This document shows, piece after piece, positions 54,217-64,000 of a stretch of 64,000 nt of DNA (its first letter is position 1; each line of letters begins with the position of its first letter). The position numbers and the translations under genes were made by a program. This stretch comes from Aspidapion aeneum. Lineage: Eukaryota; Arthropoda; Insecta; Coleoptera; Brentidae. The stretch lies in NCBI GenBank assembly GCA_963576565.1, contig OY755042.1, positions 16,839,272-16,903,271 of the forward strand, written 5' to 3'. Below the pieces are notes generated by a model that saw only the letters and a program-made list of their open reading frames with translations, was not told the origin of the DNA and did no database searches.

Positions 54217-55679
54217 AAAAAATGACTGCATAAACTTGTAACCATTTAATGACTGATTTAAAAAAACAGCGGCCTATGTCGATCCCAATAAATAATTCTA
54301 GGGACATAGCGCAACATTGCTACCTTTAGTTTGGTCAGGAGCCGGTATCCCATTTTACCTTAGTATCCCAATTTAAGTACACTTACCCATACATAATTTT
54401 ATAATTACGTATAGATAGTTATTTCGGCACTAACAAGTATTTTAAATTCTTTAGTCCCTATTGTTTATTTCATAGTTAGTAGTTAGCTGCATTAAGATTT
54501 AAATTTCATACCAGTAGGGGTAAATTTTTAGTGTCTGTGGGGGGTCAGTTCAGCCTCCAAGCTCTCCCCCTGCATACGCCACTGGCTGCATACGCTCGCG
54601 TCGCCATCTTGGAAAAATGGCGCTCAAATGAAATTTTTTTTAAAACTTGGTTTCTGTAGATTGTAAAACAACAAGTTATACATAAAAATTAAAGACAATA
54701 ATATTTCATACAAAAAGGGTTTTTCTGTCAGACAGACAGACACAATTTAGTCGCAATTTTCCCAATTTTTGCCTTCACTTAAAAAATACTCCTTTTTTTT
54801 TAGAGTAATGCGAAAAAGATAAAATAAATACTAAGAAATGCCCTACATAATAAGATATTATTCAGTTAGTGTCCTTGTTGAGGTACTTACCCCAAAGATA
54901 CCTACATTTTCTGTGTATTTCAACAATATATGCAAAATCAACCGAAATTATTAGGTTTTATCTAAGTTTCTCAAAAAGTAGTTATTTGAAAGAAAATGTG
55001 TTACTAACTTTATTATAGGAACTTAGGTGATCTTTTAAACGATGTATCAGTTAACTAAGCCAAGTCAAGAATTAGCAGTCCAATGGCGTCCAAAAGGGCT
55101 ATTTTAAAAGATCAAAAAAATATACGTATTTTTATAGGTTTAGTAGGGTAGGCAATTTTATGAGAAACTATGCAATTTTCTTGTAAATAATGTATCACAC
55201 AGTGGTCTTAAAGCTAAAACTATTACTCCAGTAGCGTCCCAACATTACGGATATTTTTGATAATAAACCGAAATTCTTAAATTTTATCTGATTTTTTTAA
55301 AAACTTCTGCCATAAAAATTATGTTGTAAAGTGTAATGTAGGATATTTAACCCCGCCTTATGGATACCTTCGGAATTATTAAAAAAATGAACCTGACATT
55401 TTTATCAAAGTTGCTTCAGAAAATTGAAGAAAACATTTCGTGATCTTTAAAAATAACCCCAACATTCGGACGCCAATGGAGTGCTAACGGTTTACCTGAC
55501 TCAGGTGATACATCATTTAAAATGTAATTTAATTTCCTAAAATAAAGTATTTTACAAATTTTATTTTTAAACATGATTATTTCGGTTACCTTTGCATAAT
55601 TGTGAAAATACAACGGAAATGGGGGCCTCTTACACCTTTAGCGAGCTTTTTACCGAGGCAAATCTCAAGCGTTCTACTG
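54217..55679. other. No gene; partial hAT-like end
   Basis: CTCTCCCCCTGCATACGCCA with CTGG (about 54565-54588) is the right-end type of CAGTGGCG hAT-like elements, without a matching left end. GACAGACAGACA occurs near 54729. The remainder is AT-rich; frames of 60-83 codons have no motif. Confidence 0.45.
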
Positions 55680-56590
55680 ATCGAAATTGCCACTTACTCA
55701 CTCACTCATGTATAGATCATCAAAATCAACTGTACTTCCAGACATGCTATAAAGCTGAAATTTGGCACACTGCTAGAAATTGTGACCAAACCCTTAGAAA
55801 AAACCCCAAAATTCTAATTTACTCCCCTCCCCTATACACGTAAAATTATGTAAAGCCCGGTGCCCACCTAGGACTTTCTCGTGTGTGCCCGCGCACGCGT
55901 CACATGACTGTCGTAACATTTCATAGGTTCGGTTCGGTTTGCTTCCCACCCCTATAAATGTAAACCTATGTAAAAGTAACATTGTCCACTTCCAGAAACG
56001 CTAGAGAGCTGAGATTTGGAAGGCCGATAGGAACTTTGATAAAACTATAGAAGAAAATTAAAAAGCCCCAAATTTTAATTAACTTCTCTCCCCTATACAT
56101 GTAAAGTTATGTAAAAATAACATTGTCCACTAGAGAGCTGAGCTTTGGAAGACTGACAGGAAGTATGGTAAAACTATAGGAAAAAATTTGAAAACACCAA
56201 TTTCACTTTACTTTCCTGCCCTATAAATGTAAAGTTATGTAAAAGTAACATTACCCACTTCCAGGAACGCTAGAAAGTTGAGCTTTAGAAGGCTGATAGG
56301 AACTATGATAAAACCATAGGAAAAAATAAAAAAATCCTCATAATTTTTAATAAGGCATTTCAAAAGTTTTGAACAGTATTCCGCATATTTCACTACTTTA
56401 AAATTTAAATATTATCCAAGTCCTTTAAAAAAGGAGTGAAATCATAACAAAAACATTTCATGTAAAAAAGCCAAGTACGCGAAAGGGGTATTCCGTAAAA
56501 AGAATTGATATAAAAATAAAGTTCTCCAATAAAAATTTCATAATGAAAGGTTCTTACTAGTTTGTAAATGTGTCTCTAAACTTAGCTATT
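55680..56590 (-). repeat. Repeat R1, copy C (inverted)
   Basis: In reverse, the right-end block (GTGAGTGAGTAAGTGGCAAT), about four tandem units (AACGCTAGAGAGCTGAG-type words near 55995, 56130 and 56270), the TATGCGGAATACTG flank and the outer left block appear in order. The tandem segment near 55860-55950 is replaced by GC-richer sequence. Confidence 0.7.
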
Positions 56591-56805
56591 ATGGATGCAA
56601 ATGACTCTTAGGCACAGTGCTAAATTGAACATAAAGAAGTTTGGCTGTAATTAGTTTAAAAAAAAAAACATTTCCAAACTAGTAAGAACCTTTCATTTTG
56701 AAATTTGTATTGGAGAACTTGGGTTTACTTTTATCTAAATTCTTTTTACGGAATACCACTTTCGCGTTCTTAGCTTTTTTTACATGAAATGTTTTTGTTA
56801 TGATT
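56585..56805 (+). repeat. Repeat R1 left-end fragment (copy G), head-to-head with copy C
   Basis: ACATTTCCAAACTAGTAAGA, GAAATTTGTATTGGAGAACT and TTTTACGGAATACCACTTTC match the R1 left end in plus orientation. It is directly adjacent to the same end of copy C in minus orientation, so the two left ends face each other. Confidence 0.7.
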
Positions 56806-57084
56806 ACAATAATTTAGTGGTTTTTAAGGTAAAGGCTACTAAAAAAAATATTGGCAGCTGGATGACTCATTAATTTTTAAGTTTTTTTATAGGTATTTTA
56901 AAATCTTGTTAAGTATGAAAATTTGTTTTTAAATCTTTTAACCAAATGCCCCTGATTATAGTCAAATACAGATGAAAACGCGTAGGACCGAGTTATAAAC
57001 AAGAATTTTTAATTTTAAAAAAAGTTGTTTAAATTAATTCTAAAGATTGTGGAGCAAAAATGATTCTTTTCCACGCCTGTACAA

Positions 57085-57160
57085 GCAGCACCGGTTTACG
57101 TATAGGCACTCTAGGCATTTGCCTAGGGCCGGCAGCCTTAAGGGGGCCCTGGTCCAAAAA
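57085..57160 (+). repeat. hAT-like element end (relic)
   Basis: CACCGGTTTACGTATAGGCA, then TCTAGGCATTTGCCTAGGGC and GGGGGCCC resemble the terminal region of CAGNGCCGG-type insect elements with a TAGGCANTTGCCTA palindrome. No partner end found. Confidence 0.4.
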
Positions 57161-57501
57161 CTCAATTTAACTTTAAATTTATTGTGATGGAAAAAAGCAA
57201 AAATAAAAAAAAACTAAGTTTTTTTTTGTTGAAAACTACTACTCAAATGTAGTTGAATAAATTATGGTGCCAAAATTTTATCTATGCATTCTGCATAGGT
57301 GACCATGCAAAAAAGGCAGACTCAGGGGGACATATAGCAAGTGCATGAACCGCATTGTAAATTTAGTACACGTTTCAGCCTAATTTGCAGTATTTTTCAA
57401 ATTTAATTTTAAAAAATGATTATTAGAAAAGTTTTAGATTTGATAGATATACAAAAAAATCATTAAAATCGAAAGAATGGTCTGCTAAACCTAATTTTTA
57501 C

Positions 57502-57948
57502 TTTCCCATCCCCCTTAGCAATGGCTGGAGAAGGTATTGGTTCCAACGAATTTTTTTTTTGAGATAATGCCGAAAACGTGTTATTTGGGTATATCTTGAC
57601 CTATTTTAGCAATATCGTCGTGACGTCAAAATTTGTTTGTCTATTCGTAACACGGTAGCTCCTAAACCGCTAAACCGATGTTCATAATTTTCACGCAAAA
57701 TAGTTTTCGACACTGTAACGAGCTGATTAGATTTGGTCAGAATCTATTTATGTCAATGACAGTTTTTTGAAACTTTAACTTCCGGAATATAGTAGAACAT
57801 ATTTTTCTCAATAATTTGTGGTATGACCGTTTCCGAGCAATTTACAAAAAAACTGTTTTCAAGGCTGATATAACGTGGAATTCACTTGGAGTATGCTAAT
57901 GGGCTAGAATAGTATCAGATACGTCATGGATCCATTTATTTTTGTTAA
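57502..57948 (+). repeat. Repeat R3, copy f
   Basis: TTAGCAATGGCTGGAGAAGG, GTGTTATTTGGGTATATCTT, the AAACCGCTAAACCGATGTTC block and TATCAGATACGTCATGGATC are in family order. The CTGT/CA core is reduced, and the TCGCATCAATATG block is deleted. Confidence 0.75.
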
Positions 57949-58090
57949 TTTCATATACATAAATTAACTTACTGGGGAAAATTCCAGGCATCTAGGGAAT
58001 TTTTTGACCCTGGATTCAGATTGGGCGTCGAAAAATAATTAGGAATATCAAGGTCTGTCTGACGGATCTCGACATTTTTTCGTAGAGCTT

Positions 58091-58932
58091 GCAGTGGCAC
58101 ACCCAGGAATATGTCTTGGGGGGGGGCGAGTCCTTTGGGGAGGGGGAGGGGCGCGAGGCTCATGTGGAAAGTATCTAATAAAATCTACGGCTTGGGGGGA
58201 GTCGGGCCCCAAGGCCCATGGGGGTTGTGTAATAATAATTGTTGGCATCCAAGGACTGATGCTGTCCCTCTGGCATATGAAAGTAATTTAGTTTCACGTA
58301 TTGAATATTTATGCTGTCTGTAAATCGATTCAAATGTTTTGCGTGCATTTTTTTTGTTAAGTTCAACTTTTCCCACTGAATCTATTTGTTTTTTGGCGGC
58401 TTTGTTAAGGATGAATTGAACGAAATGTAAAGTAATAGTTGGACTTATCAGGGATATTTTTGTAAATTGTATTTTTTTTTGTTTTCTAAATAAAACACTA
58501 GATCTATGTTTACCCAACTGCAGCACGGCGAAAGGAAGGATAATGTTTTTCGATTGTGTATGTATGTAAATATGTATGTTTGTGTCCGATTTTGACAAAA
58601 AAGGTGTCGTTGAATAGCTACTGATCCCCAATAGGCTATATTTTTTGAAACAGGAATCAATATGGCGGTCTTCAGACGCCATTTTGTCGCATGATGTAGG
58701 CTTTAAGGCATACAAATCATGGGCGCACCCAGAGGGGGCCCGGGGCCCGCCCCCCCAGCCTTAGATTTTTTTACATATTTTCGACATATTTCAGAAAAAA
58801 ACACAAAAAATAGCTTAAAATTCGACATCATGAGGCTTCGGGCCCCCCCAAGAGGCCTCGGGCCCCCACAAGAAACCTCGCCCCCCCCCCAGAGGCCTCG
58901 GCCTCCCAGACATGTGCCTGGGTGCGCCACTG
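58091..58932. mobile_element. hAT-like TIR element(s) with CAGTGGCRCACCCAGG ends
   Basis: A left-type end CAGTGGCACACCCAGGAATA is at 58091. An inner left-type end CATGGGCGCACCCAGAGGGG is at 58718. One right end, TGCCTGGGTGCGCCACTG, is at 58932. Either a 215-bp MITE (58718-58932) lies beside an orphan end, or one 842-bp element spans both. The interior at 58740-58915 has CCTCGGGCCCCC repeats. Neither pair has a clean 8-bp duplication (ACAAAT versus GCAAAT at the inner pair). Confidence 0.55.
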
Positions 58933-59079
58933 CAAATTATCTAGATTTCAGGCGATTTTATTGAAATTCCTTTGCTTATCCATTACAAATGTCCTTATTT
59001 TGCTGTATTTACTTTGTAGTCCTCCCTGCTCCCACCCATCTCCCCTCCTGTCATTCCCTCACCCTATTTAAAAACCATA

Positions 59080-59565
59080 TTCGCATAATTTTATTAAATA
59101 TAGAGGTATTTCAAAAAATCTTTCTGCCTACGCCTTCAGATTTTTTTCCAACATTTTACTATTTCCCCCCTCCCCGCCTCTACCTCTCTCCTCCCTGCCA
59201 TAGGAATAGTTATAGCTATAACTTTCACAAATATAAAGCGATTTCAAAAGTTCTTTCTGTACACGCTTGAAGACTTTTTTCCAACATCGTTTTACTAGTT
59301 TTCCCCTCCCTCCTTAATAGTAATAGTTGTACCTATACCTTTCACAAATATAGAGCAATTTAAAAAATTCTTTCTGCACACGCTTTAAGACTTTTTTCCA
59401 ACATCATTTTACAAGTTTCCCCTTTCTTCTCCCCACCCTCCTTATTAGTAATAGTTGTAGCTATACCTTTCACAAACTTAGAGCGATTTCAAAAATTCTT
59501 CCGGCACACGCTTTAAGATTTTTTTCGACACCATTTTACTAGTTCCCTCCTCCGTCTCTCCTCCC
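59080..59565 (+). repeat. Minisatellite, ~125-bp unit, four copies
   Basis: TTTTTTCCAACATNNTTTTAC followed by a C/T-rich run, TAATAGTTGTAGCTATACC and TTTCACAAATATAGAGCGAT recur near 59147, 59277, 59395 and 59523 (spacings 118-130). The C/T-rich part (CCCCTCCC) varies most. Confidence 0.75.
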
Positions 59566-59726
59566 CCACCTTCACTCAATGGAAGGTAACAGTGTTCGCG
59601 TCCGTAAAAAATCTACACGTACTTTTTGGGTAAAGCTAAATCAATTTTAAATGCATAGTGTTTTTTATAAGACTGAATAAGAATTAAACCTAAAAGTTGG
59701 AAATAAAAAAAATAATAATAAAAAAA

Positions 59727-59942
59727 ACACCCAACTGCTAAATCTACTTGTAACTACTAGTCGCAGTTTGGTAGAAAATTACCCAATAAACTGATTCATG
59801 AAAATACAAAACTGTATAATGTCGTAAGTGCGCTTTGGGCATCCAAACTAAAAGTCGAAGCATGTCGTACATTATAGGTATATCAATTAATTTTGTATTC
59901 AACTGCGACTAGTACTTACAAGTTAATTTAGCAGTTGGGTGT
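59727..59942. mobile_element. MITE with 45-bp TIRs
   Basis: ACACCCAACTGCTAAATCTA with CTTGTAACTACTAGTCGCAG at the left is mirrored by AACTGCGACTAGTACTTACA with AGTTAATTTAGCAGTTGGGT at the right. The ~125-bp interior is unique. A/T runs flank both ends, so the target duplication cannot be read. Confidence 0.8.
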
Positions 59943-60684
59943 TTTTTTTATTTTAATTTTTTTTTATTACTTTACTTTTTTTACATGAAATGTCATTAAT
60001 ATTTCGCTGCCCGCTTTGCCCCACTACTCCCCTCTACCGCAAGCCGTTTATAGCAATGCTCTGATAGCTTTATACGAAGATAAAATTAAAGTGCACGTCG
60101 GAAGTCAGGTATTAACATTTTTTTAATCAACGAACCATCACTCTACCCAATCAACGATAATTATCGGGGGGACCATCTAAAAATAAACATGAAAAAGGCA
60201 AACGGTCAAGCGTGGGCACGCAAAAATATGCAGAACATAATGTATTGTAGTGACTAATAAAACTCCTAAAGGAACACACCTCATAATGCAGTAATTAAAA
60301 ATGTGCATATAAACAGTAATTACATTTTAATATAAATATAAAATTGCATATTATAATAATATTAAGTCAGGAGGTAGGTTATAAATTGACTTAAGTTCGA
60401 AATTTTTTAACCAAAAATTTGTTTTGATTAAATATCTCTTTTTGTTGGTTTTTAGCTTGACAACAAAATTAGAGCAGAGTGGTGGTTCGTCTCGAGCAAA
60501 ACTCCCAAAATAAAAAAGTCCTTTAGCACAAACATAATAGTAAAAAGTTTTTTAGTGTGTTGAATTATATGTTTTCTTATATCACGTTATGCTTTTTTAT
60601 TCAGGTTATATTTTAAAAAATTAAGTATTTGGTATACTTGTTAACATCCTGGCCGCTTTAAAGAGCTGAAAAAATCTCATTTTT
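59943..60684. other. No recognisable feature
   Basis: AT-rich with no motif, tandem repeat or supported open frame. Confidence 0.5.
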
Positions 60685-61296
60685 ACCTTCCTAGCGCGCG
60701 CAGCATTGGCTAGAAAAGGTATTATTTTCGACGAAAAAATTTTTTTGGAGATAACGCTGAAAATGTGTTATTTGGGTGCATTTTGACCCATCCTAACAAT
60801 CTTGTCGTGATGTCTGTCAGTCTCTGTGTGTGTGTCTGTCTATACGTAACACGATAGCTTCTAAACCGCTTAACCGATTTTCATAAAATGTTCATTTGAA
60901 AGAGTGTTCGACACTCTTGCGAGCTGATTAGAATTTGGTCAAAATCGATTAAGGCTATGCTTTTAACGGACCATCGCATCACTATTTTTGGTCAATAATT
61001 CGTGTTATTACCAAAAACTTCGTAGGTGTTTTAGTTTCTGAGATATTTAAAAAAAAACTGTTTTCAGGGCTGATATACAGTCGAACCTCTATAACTCGAA
61101 CTTCAAGGGACAACCAAATCAGTTCGAGTTATGGAGAGTTCGACTTATAGAAATTCGAGTTAAAGAGGTTAAAATTCATATAAAAAGTGCAGGGAACTCT
61201 TAAAAGGTTCGAGTTATAGAGGTTCGAGTTAGAGAGGTTCGACTGTATTATTATGGCTTTACTTGAAGTGTGCTAATAGGCTAGCTAGGAAGGTAT
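60685..61296 (+). repeat. Repeat R3, copy g, interrupted by a Tigger-like MITE
   Basis: CCTTCCTAGCGCGCGCAGCA, GTGTTATTTGGGTGCATTTT, a TCTGTGTGTGTGTC core, AAACCGCTTAACCGATTTTC, and the end GGCTAGCTAGGAAGGTATC are present. Between TTTTCAGGGCTGATA and TTATTATGGCTTTACTTGAA lies the inserted MITE at 61078-61245. Confidence 0.75.
61078..61245. mobile_element. pogo/Tigger-like MITE
   Basis: It starts CAGTCGAACCTCTATAACTC and ends GAGTTAGAGAGGTTCGACTG. TA dinucleotides flank it at 61076-61077 and 61246-61247. The CAGT.GAACCTC.ATAACTCGAA end is characteristic of pogo/Tigger-type elements. The GTTCGAGTTATAGAG word is repeated inside. At 168 bp it is non-autonomous. Confidence 0.85.
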
Positions 61297-61494
61297 CAAA
61301 ACAACAATAAAAAAATACTTATTCCAATAAATATATTACTCAATATCTTCCAAAACAACTGGACAAAGAAGAAACTCACCAAAAGTTTGCCGCCTAACTA
61401 AGTGATAAAATACTTTAGGAAAAATAATATAATGACAACAGTCTTCACAATTTATAATATAATAGTAAAACCTGTCAAAAAGAATATCAAAATA

Positions 61495-61866
61495 AATGGA
61501 TTCATGACGGATCTGATACCTTCGTAGCCCATTAGCACAGTTTAAGTAAACTCCATGCTATATCAACCTTATAAACAGGTTTTTGTAAATATCTCAGAAA
61601 CGAAAGCTGCCACGAAGTTTTTGGTCATAACATAAATTTTTGTGAAAAATGTGTTCTGTTATATTCCGTAAACCCCATTTTTGAATTGTCAAAAAATCTA
61701 ATCAGCTCGTTACAGTATCGACCACTATTTTACCTGACAATTTCAGGAAAATCGGTTCAGCGGTTTAGGAGCTATTGTGTTACGGACAGACATACAGACC
61801 CACACACACACACACACGGACAGACAACACATTTTTCGCGTTATGTCGACAAAAAAATCCTCGAAA
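61495..61866 (-). repeat. Repeat R3, copy h
   Basis: TGACGGATCTGATACCTTCG, TAGCCCATTAGCACAGTTTA, GAAAGCTGCCACGAAGTTTT, CAGCTCGTTACAGTATCGAC and a (CA)n core near 61801-61816 match R3 in reverse. The block around TCGCATCAATATG is deleted. It faces copy g in opposite orientation about 200 bp away. Confidence 0.75.
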
Positions 61867-63415
61867 ATAATGGCCAGCTAGAATTTGGCGCAATGCTTAA
61901 CTTTGCATCAATTTCGATGGCTATGTCGTCAAAATCTGAAATATCAAAGCCTTTGCTTCTCTTATTACAAACACTATTTGAAATTATTTTATACTCGCGA
62001 AAAAACATGGACAGATTAAGGAAAGTACTTTTCTTACTAAACAATAACCTTAACCCACAGCTTTTAAGTTTAAAAATACTTTCAAAAGTTTTTTTCAAAC
62101 ACCAAACAGAATAGTTAATGTTTTAAACGGTTAACCTTCTCTGCTGAAGGTGACAATTACCTTTTTTTTATTTCATGATGGTTTTTGCGAAATGTTTTAG
62201 ATTTCTAAGGTAATGAAGCAAATAAACAAATACCTGAAGAAGAAAAACAGCATCTTTTAGTCCAGTCTGTGTAAAAGTTTCTCATTTTAAAAACTTATCC
62301 TTCTCTGCCTCTTGGCTTGAGAATGCTATTTTACCCACAAGCAGCACTAAAAATTTAATGGTGTTATTAAAAGGGTAATAGAATAATAAATTAGCTAAGT
62401 TATTTTGCTATTTAAATTTGTTAGGAACTACAGAAGAAGATTGTATTTGAAAACTGCTCAGTAACTCATTCAATTACTTAAAACTGGTTCAGGTTTGGTG
62501 GGGTTTAGATTTATTACAAAAATATCCATTAACCAATCGAGACGTTATTAACGGGTACCACTTTTTGTCACCCCTTGCCACACTGATGTTTTAGATGCAA
62601 ATTCTCTGAAGATTGCATTTTCAGGCCTTGCCCATTTTAGCGCATTACATTTTGCTATTCGCTGTCTCAGGGATTATATAATAAAATCCGGCCCAGATTT
62701 TTTTATTTAGTTTACTCTTTTAACAAAATTATGTTCTATTTTTTAACGGCTTTAAATCCCAAATTTGTCATTTGTTACATCTTTTGAGCTTTTCTATCAT
62801 GCAAAAAAACGCTTAATGCAAACAAAGATGAGGTGAGCTTAAGAGACCTAACCTCACCTAAACTGAACTAAGGGATATAGTCATTGACTTCTATACCCTA
62901 CGGGTAGACCCGGCATGGGCCAAAATTGCCATTATATCAAGCTTTTATCGCAATTGACCAAATACAAGTAAGAATTTAATGAGCAAAATAGGGATGAAAA
63001 TAGAATTTCGGTTTGGTGAGTCCGGAAACATGCAACATCGCAAAAATATTCTATTTGCTTGTCTTGGATAAAAAAGGGCAGTGGCGGCGCAAAATAAAAA
63101 TTTTGAATTCCACTAGAATTTTTTTATCAACAATTTTCTATTTGAATAATAAATAATTCATGAATACTTACTTGTGTGTGTTTACAAAATTCTCTTCAGT
63201 AAAAAAAAAGAGTAAAAAGAATTTCGAAGCATGCTAAGTGCAGTGGATGTATTAAAATTATTGTTTTCATCTTAGAACTTTACAAATGTTGTACCTTCCA
63301 GGTAAAATATTTTCTTTCTTTGAACAAGGGTCTTTTTCAACTCTTCTTTTCTTGGGTGGACTACAAGTTATGCTCGAGTCAGATGAAATTTCGGAACTAA
63401 AAATTTCAATTCGGA
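61867..63415. other. No recognisable gene
   Basis: AT-rich. A plus-strand frame entering from copy h (61686-62114) is partly repeat-derived and has no motif. No TIR, tandem array or RNA gene seen. Confidence 0.45.
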
Positions 63416-63417
63416 AT

Positions 63418-63849
63418 GGGACAACCGGGCGCCGGGCCAACTCGGCGCCGCCAACAGGGCGCCACGCCGGGCCTAATGGGCGCCGGGCCAACTCAGCGCC
63501 GGACTATTTTTTTTTCGATAAAATGTGCAGATAAAAACAAAATAAATATGTTATTTATACAAAACTTTCAACATCTATTAAGTCGAGTGTTGAAATTTGG
63601 TAGGTGTAGTGTTCTGCGACTTGAAACACCGCCAAGTTCCATATTCGATACATATCGATGCATAAATAAGAAAGTCCGCCATTTTGGATCCGCCACTTTA
63701 ATTTTTTTAAGTTTGTTTTTCATCTGCACATTTTATCAAGAAAAAATATTTTAGTCCGGCGCCCAGTTGGCTCGGCGTCAAGTTGGCCCGGCGCCCAGTT
63801 GGCCTGCCGCCCAGTTGGTGGCGCCGAGTTGGCGGCGCCCAGTTGTCCT
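63418..63849. mobile_element. GC-rich TIR element, GGGACAACYGGGCGCCGGG type
   Basis: TIRs of 110-125 bp (63418-63532 and 63722-63849) begin GGGACAACCGGGCGCCGG (left) and GGACAACTGGGCGCCGCC (complement of right). Each TIR is itself a tandem series of 14-17-bp words like GGGCGCCGGGCCAACT, five to seven times, and ends near GATAAAATGTGCAGAT. The ~190-bp interior is AT-rich and non-coding. Frames over the TIRs are artefacts. Confidence 0.8.
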
Positions 63850-64000
63850 AGACTGCAACACATTTCAGGGGTCTGGTACGTTTTACCACCTTTCTTAAAA
63901 CTACGAAGTTTTTTGAAAAATGATAATAGACCATTTTATAGTGATTTCTAAAAAAAAATTGCGGACTATCGTTGATTTTGTTAAAAAAATTGAAATTGAA

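Noticed and set aside
58048..58964. Several proline/glycine-rich open frames on both strands
   Set aside because: They result from the C/G runs of hAT-like terminal regions; frames overlap on both strands and share no family motif.
63267..63754. Arg/Pro/Ala-rich frames at the right end of the window
   Set aside because: They are translations of the GC-rich tandem words in the TIRs of the element at 63418-63849.
1..64000. CRISPR array, bacterial operon, rRNA genes, or an integrated virus
   Set aside because: No regularly spaced short repeats with unique spacers, no bacterial gene organisation, no rRNA-length match, and no viral structural or replication gene beyond retrotransposon relics.

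Overview
The window is an AT-rich eukaryotic intergenic or heterochromatic stretch with no intact protein-coding gene that I can support. Its relics of RTE-like, Jockey/CR1-like, Ty3/Gypsy and BEL/Pao retroelements, with hAT-like, pogo/Tigger-like and mariner-like DNA elements and a tRNA-derived SINE, point to an insect. A beetle or hemipteran with a large repeat-rich genome is plausible, but the species cannot be fixed from the sequence.

Layout. 1-10.3 kb: five members of dispersed non-autonomous families. These are a DINE/Helentron-like family with (GTCT)n cores and terminal GCTCACAC hairpins, a family with an internal ~142-bp tandem array, and a 1.4-kb foldback element. A LINE tail relic lies among them, and a cluster of TA-flanked palindromic units (5.6-7.05 kb) surrounds a short tyrosine-recombinase-like first-exon relic. 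11.2-14.8 kb: a ~515-bp tandem array, capped by an inverted partial unit and bounded by distant inverted repeats. 15.1-25.7 kb: LINE country on the minus strand. One RTE-like element sits inside a TIR element; a second is split by a Jockey/CR1-like element. 27.3-33 kb: further LINE relics, a Ty3/Gypsy pol relic interrupted by another repeat, a GC-rich TIR element and a BEL/Pao gag piece. 33.7-38.1 kb: an unexplained GC-rich island, a field of ACGTTTTAAAACGT-like palindromes split by an hAT-like MITE with a perfect 8-bp duplication, and a SINE. 39-50 kb: further repeat copies, two more tyrosine-recombinase-like relics, a second foldback copy and a mariner-like fragment. 50.7-64 kb: nested MITEs, minisatellites and a second GGGACAA-type GC-rich TIR element.

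The protein-level relics are all transposon-derived and broken by stops, frameshifts or internal deletions, so nothing here is likely to make a functional protein. The logic of the window is its insertion history: LINE into LINE, LINE into MITE, Tigger-like MITE into a dispersed repeat, and dispersed repeat into Gypsy pol.

The most interesting leads are these: (i) palindromic units with TIR CCTAACTNGTGCGGAAAG, which occur near fragments of a tyrosine-recombinase-like protein family; (ii) two element families whose TIRs are themselves short GC-rich tandem arrays starting GGGACAA; (iii) the 515-bp array with an inverted cap. All homology statements rest on recognition by eye. Repeat boundaries are approximate unless a target-site duplication is given.
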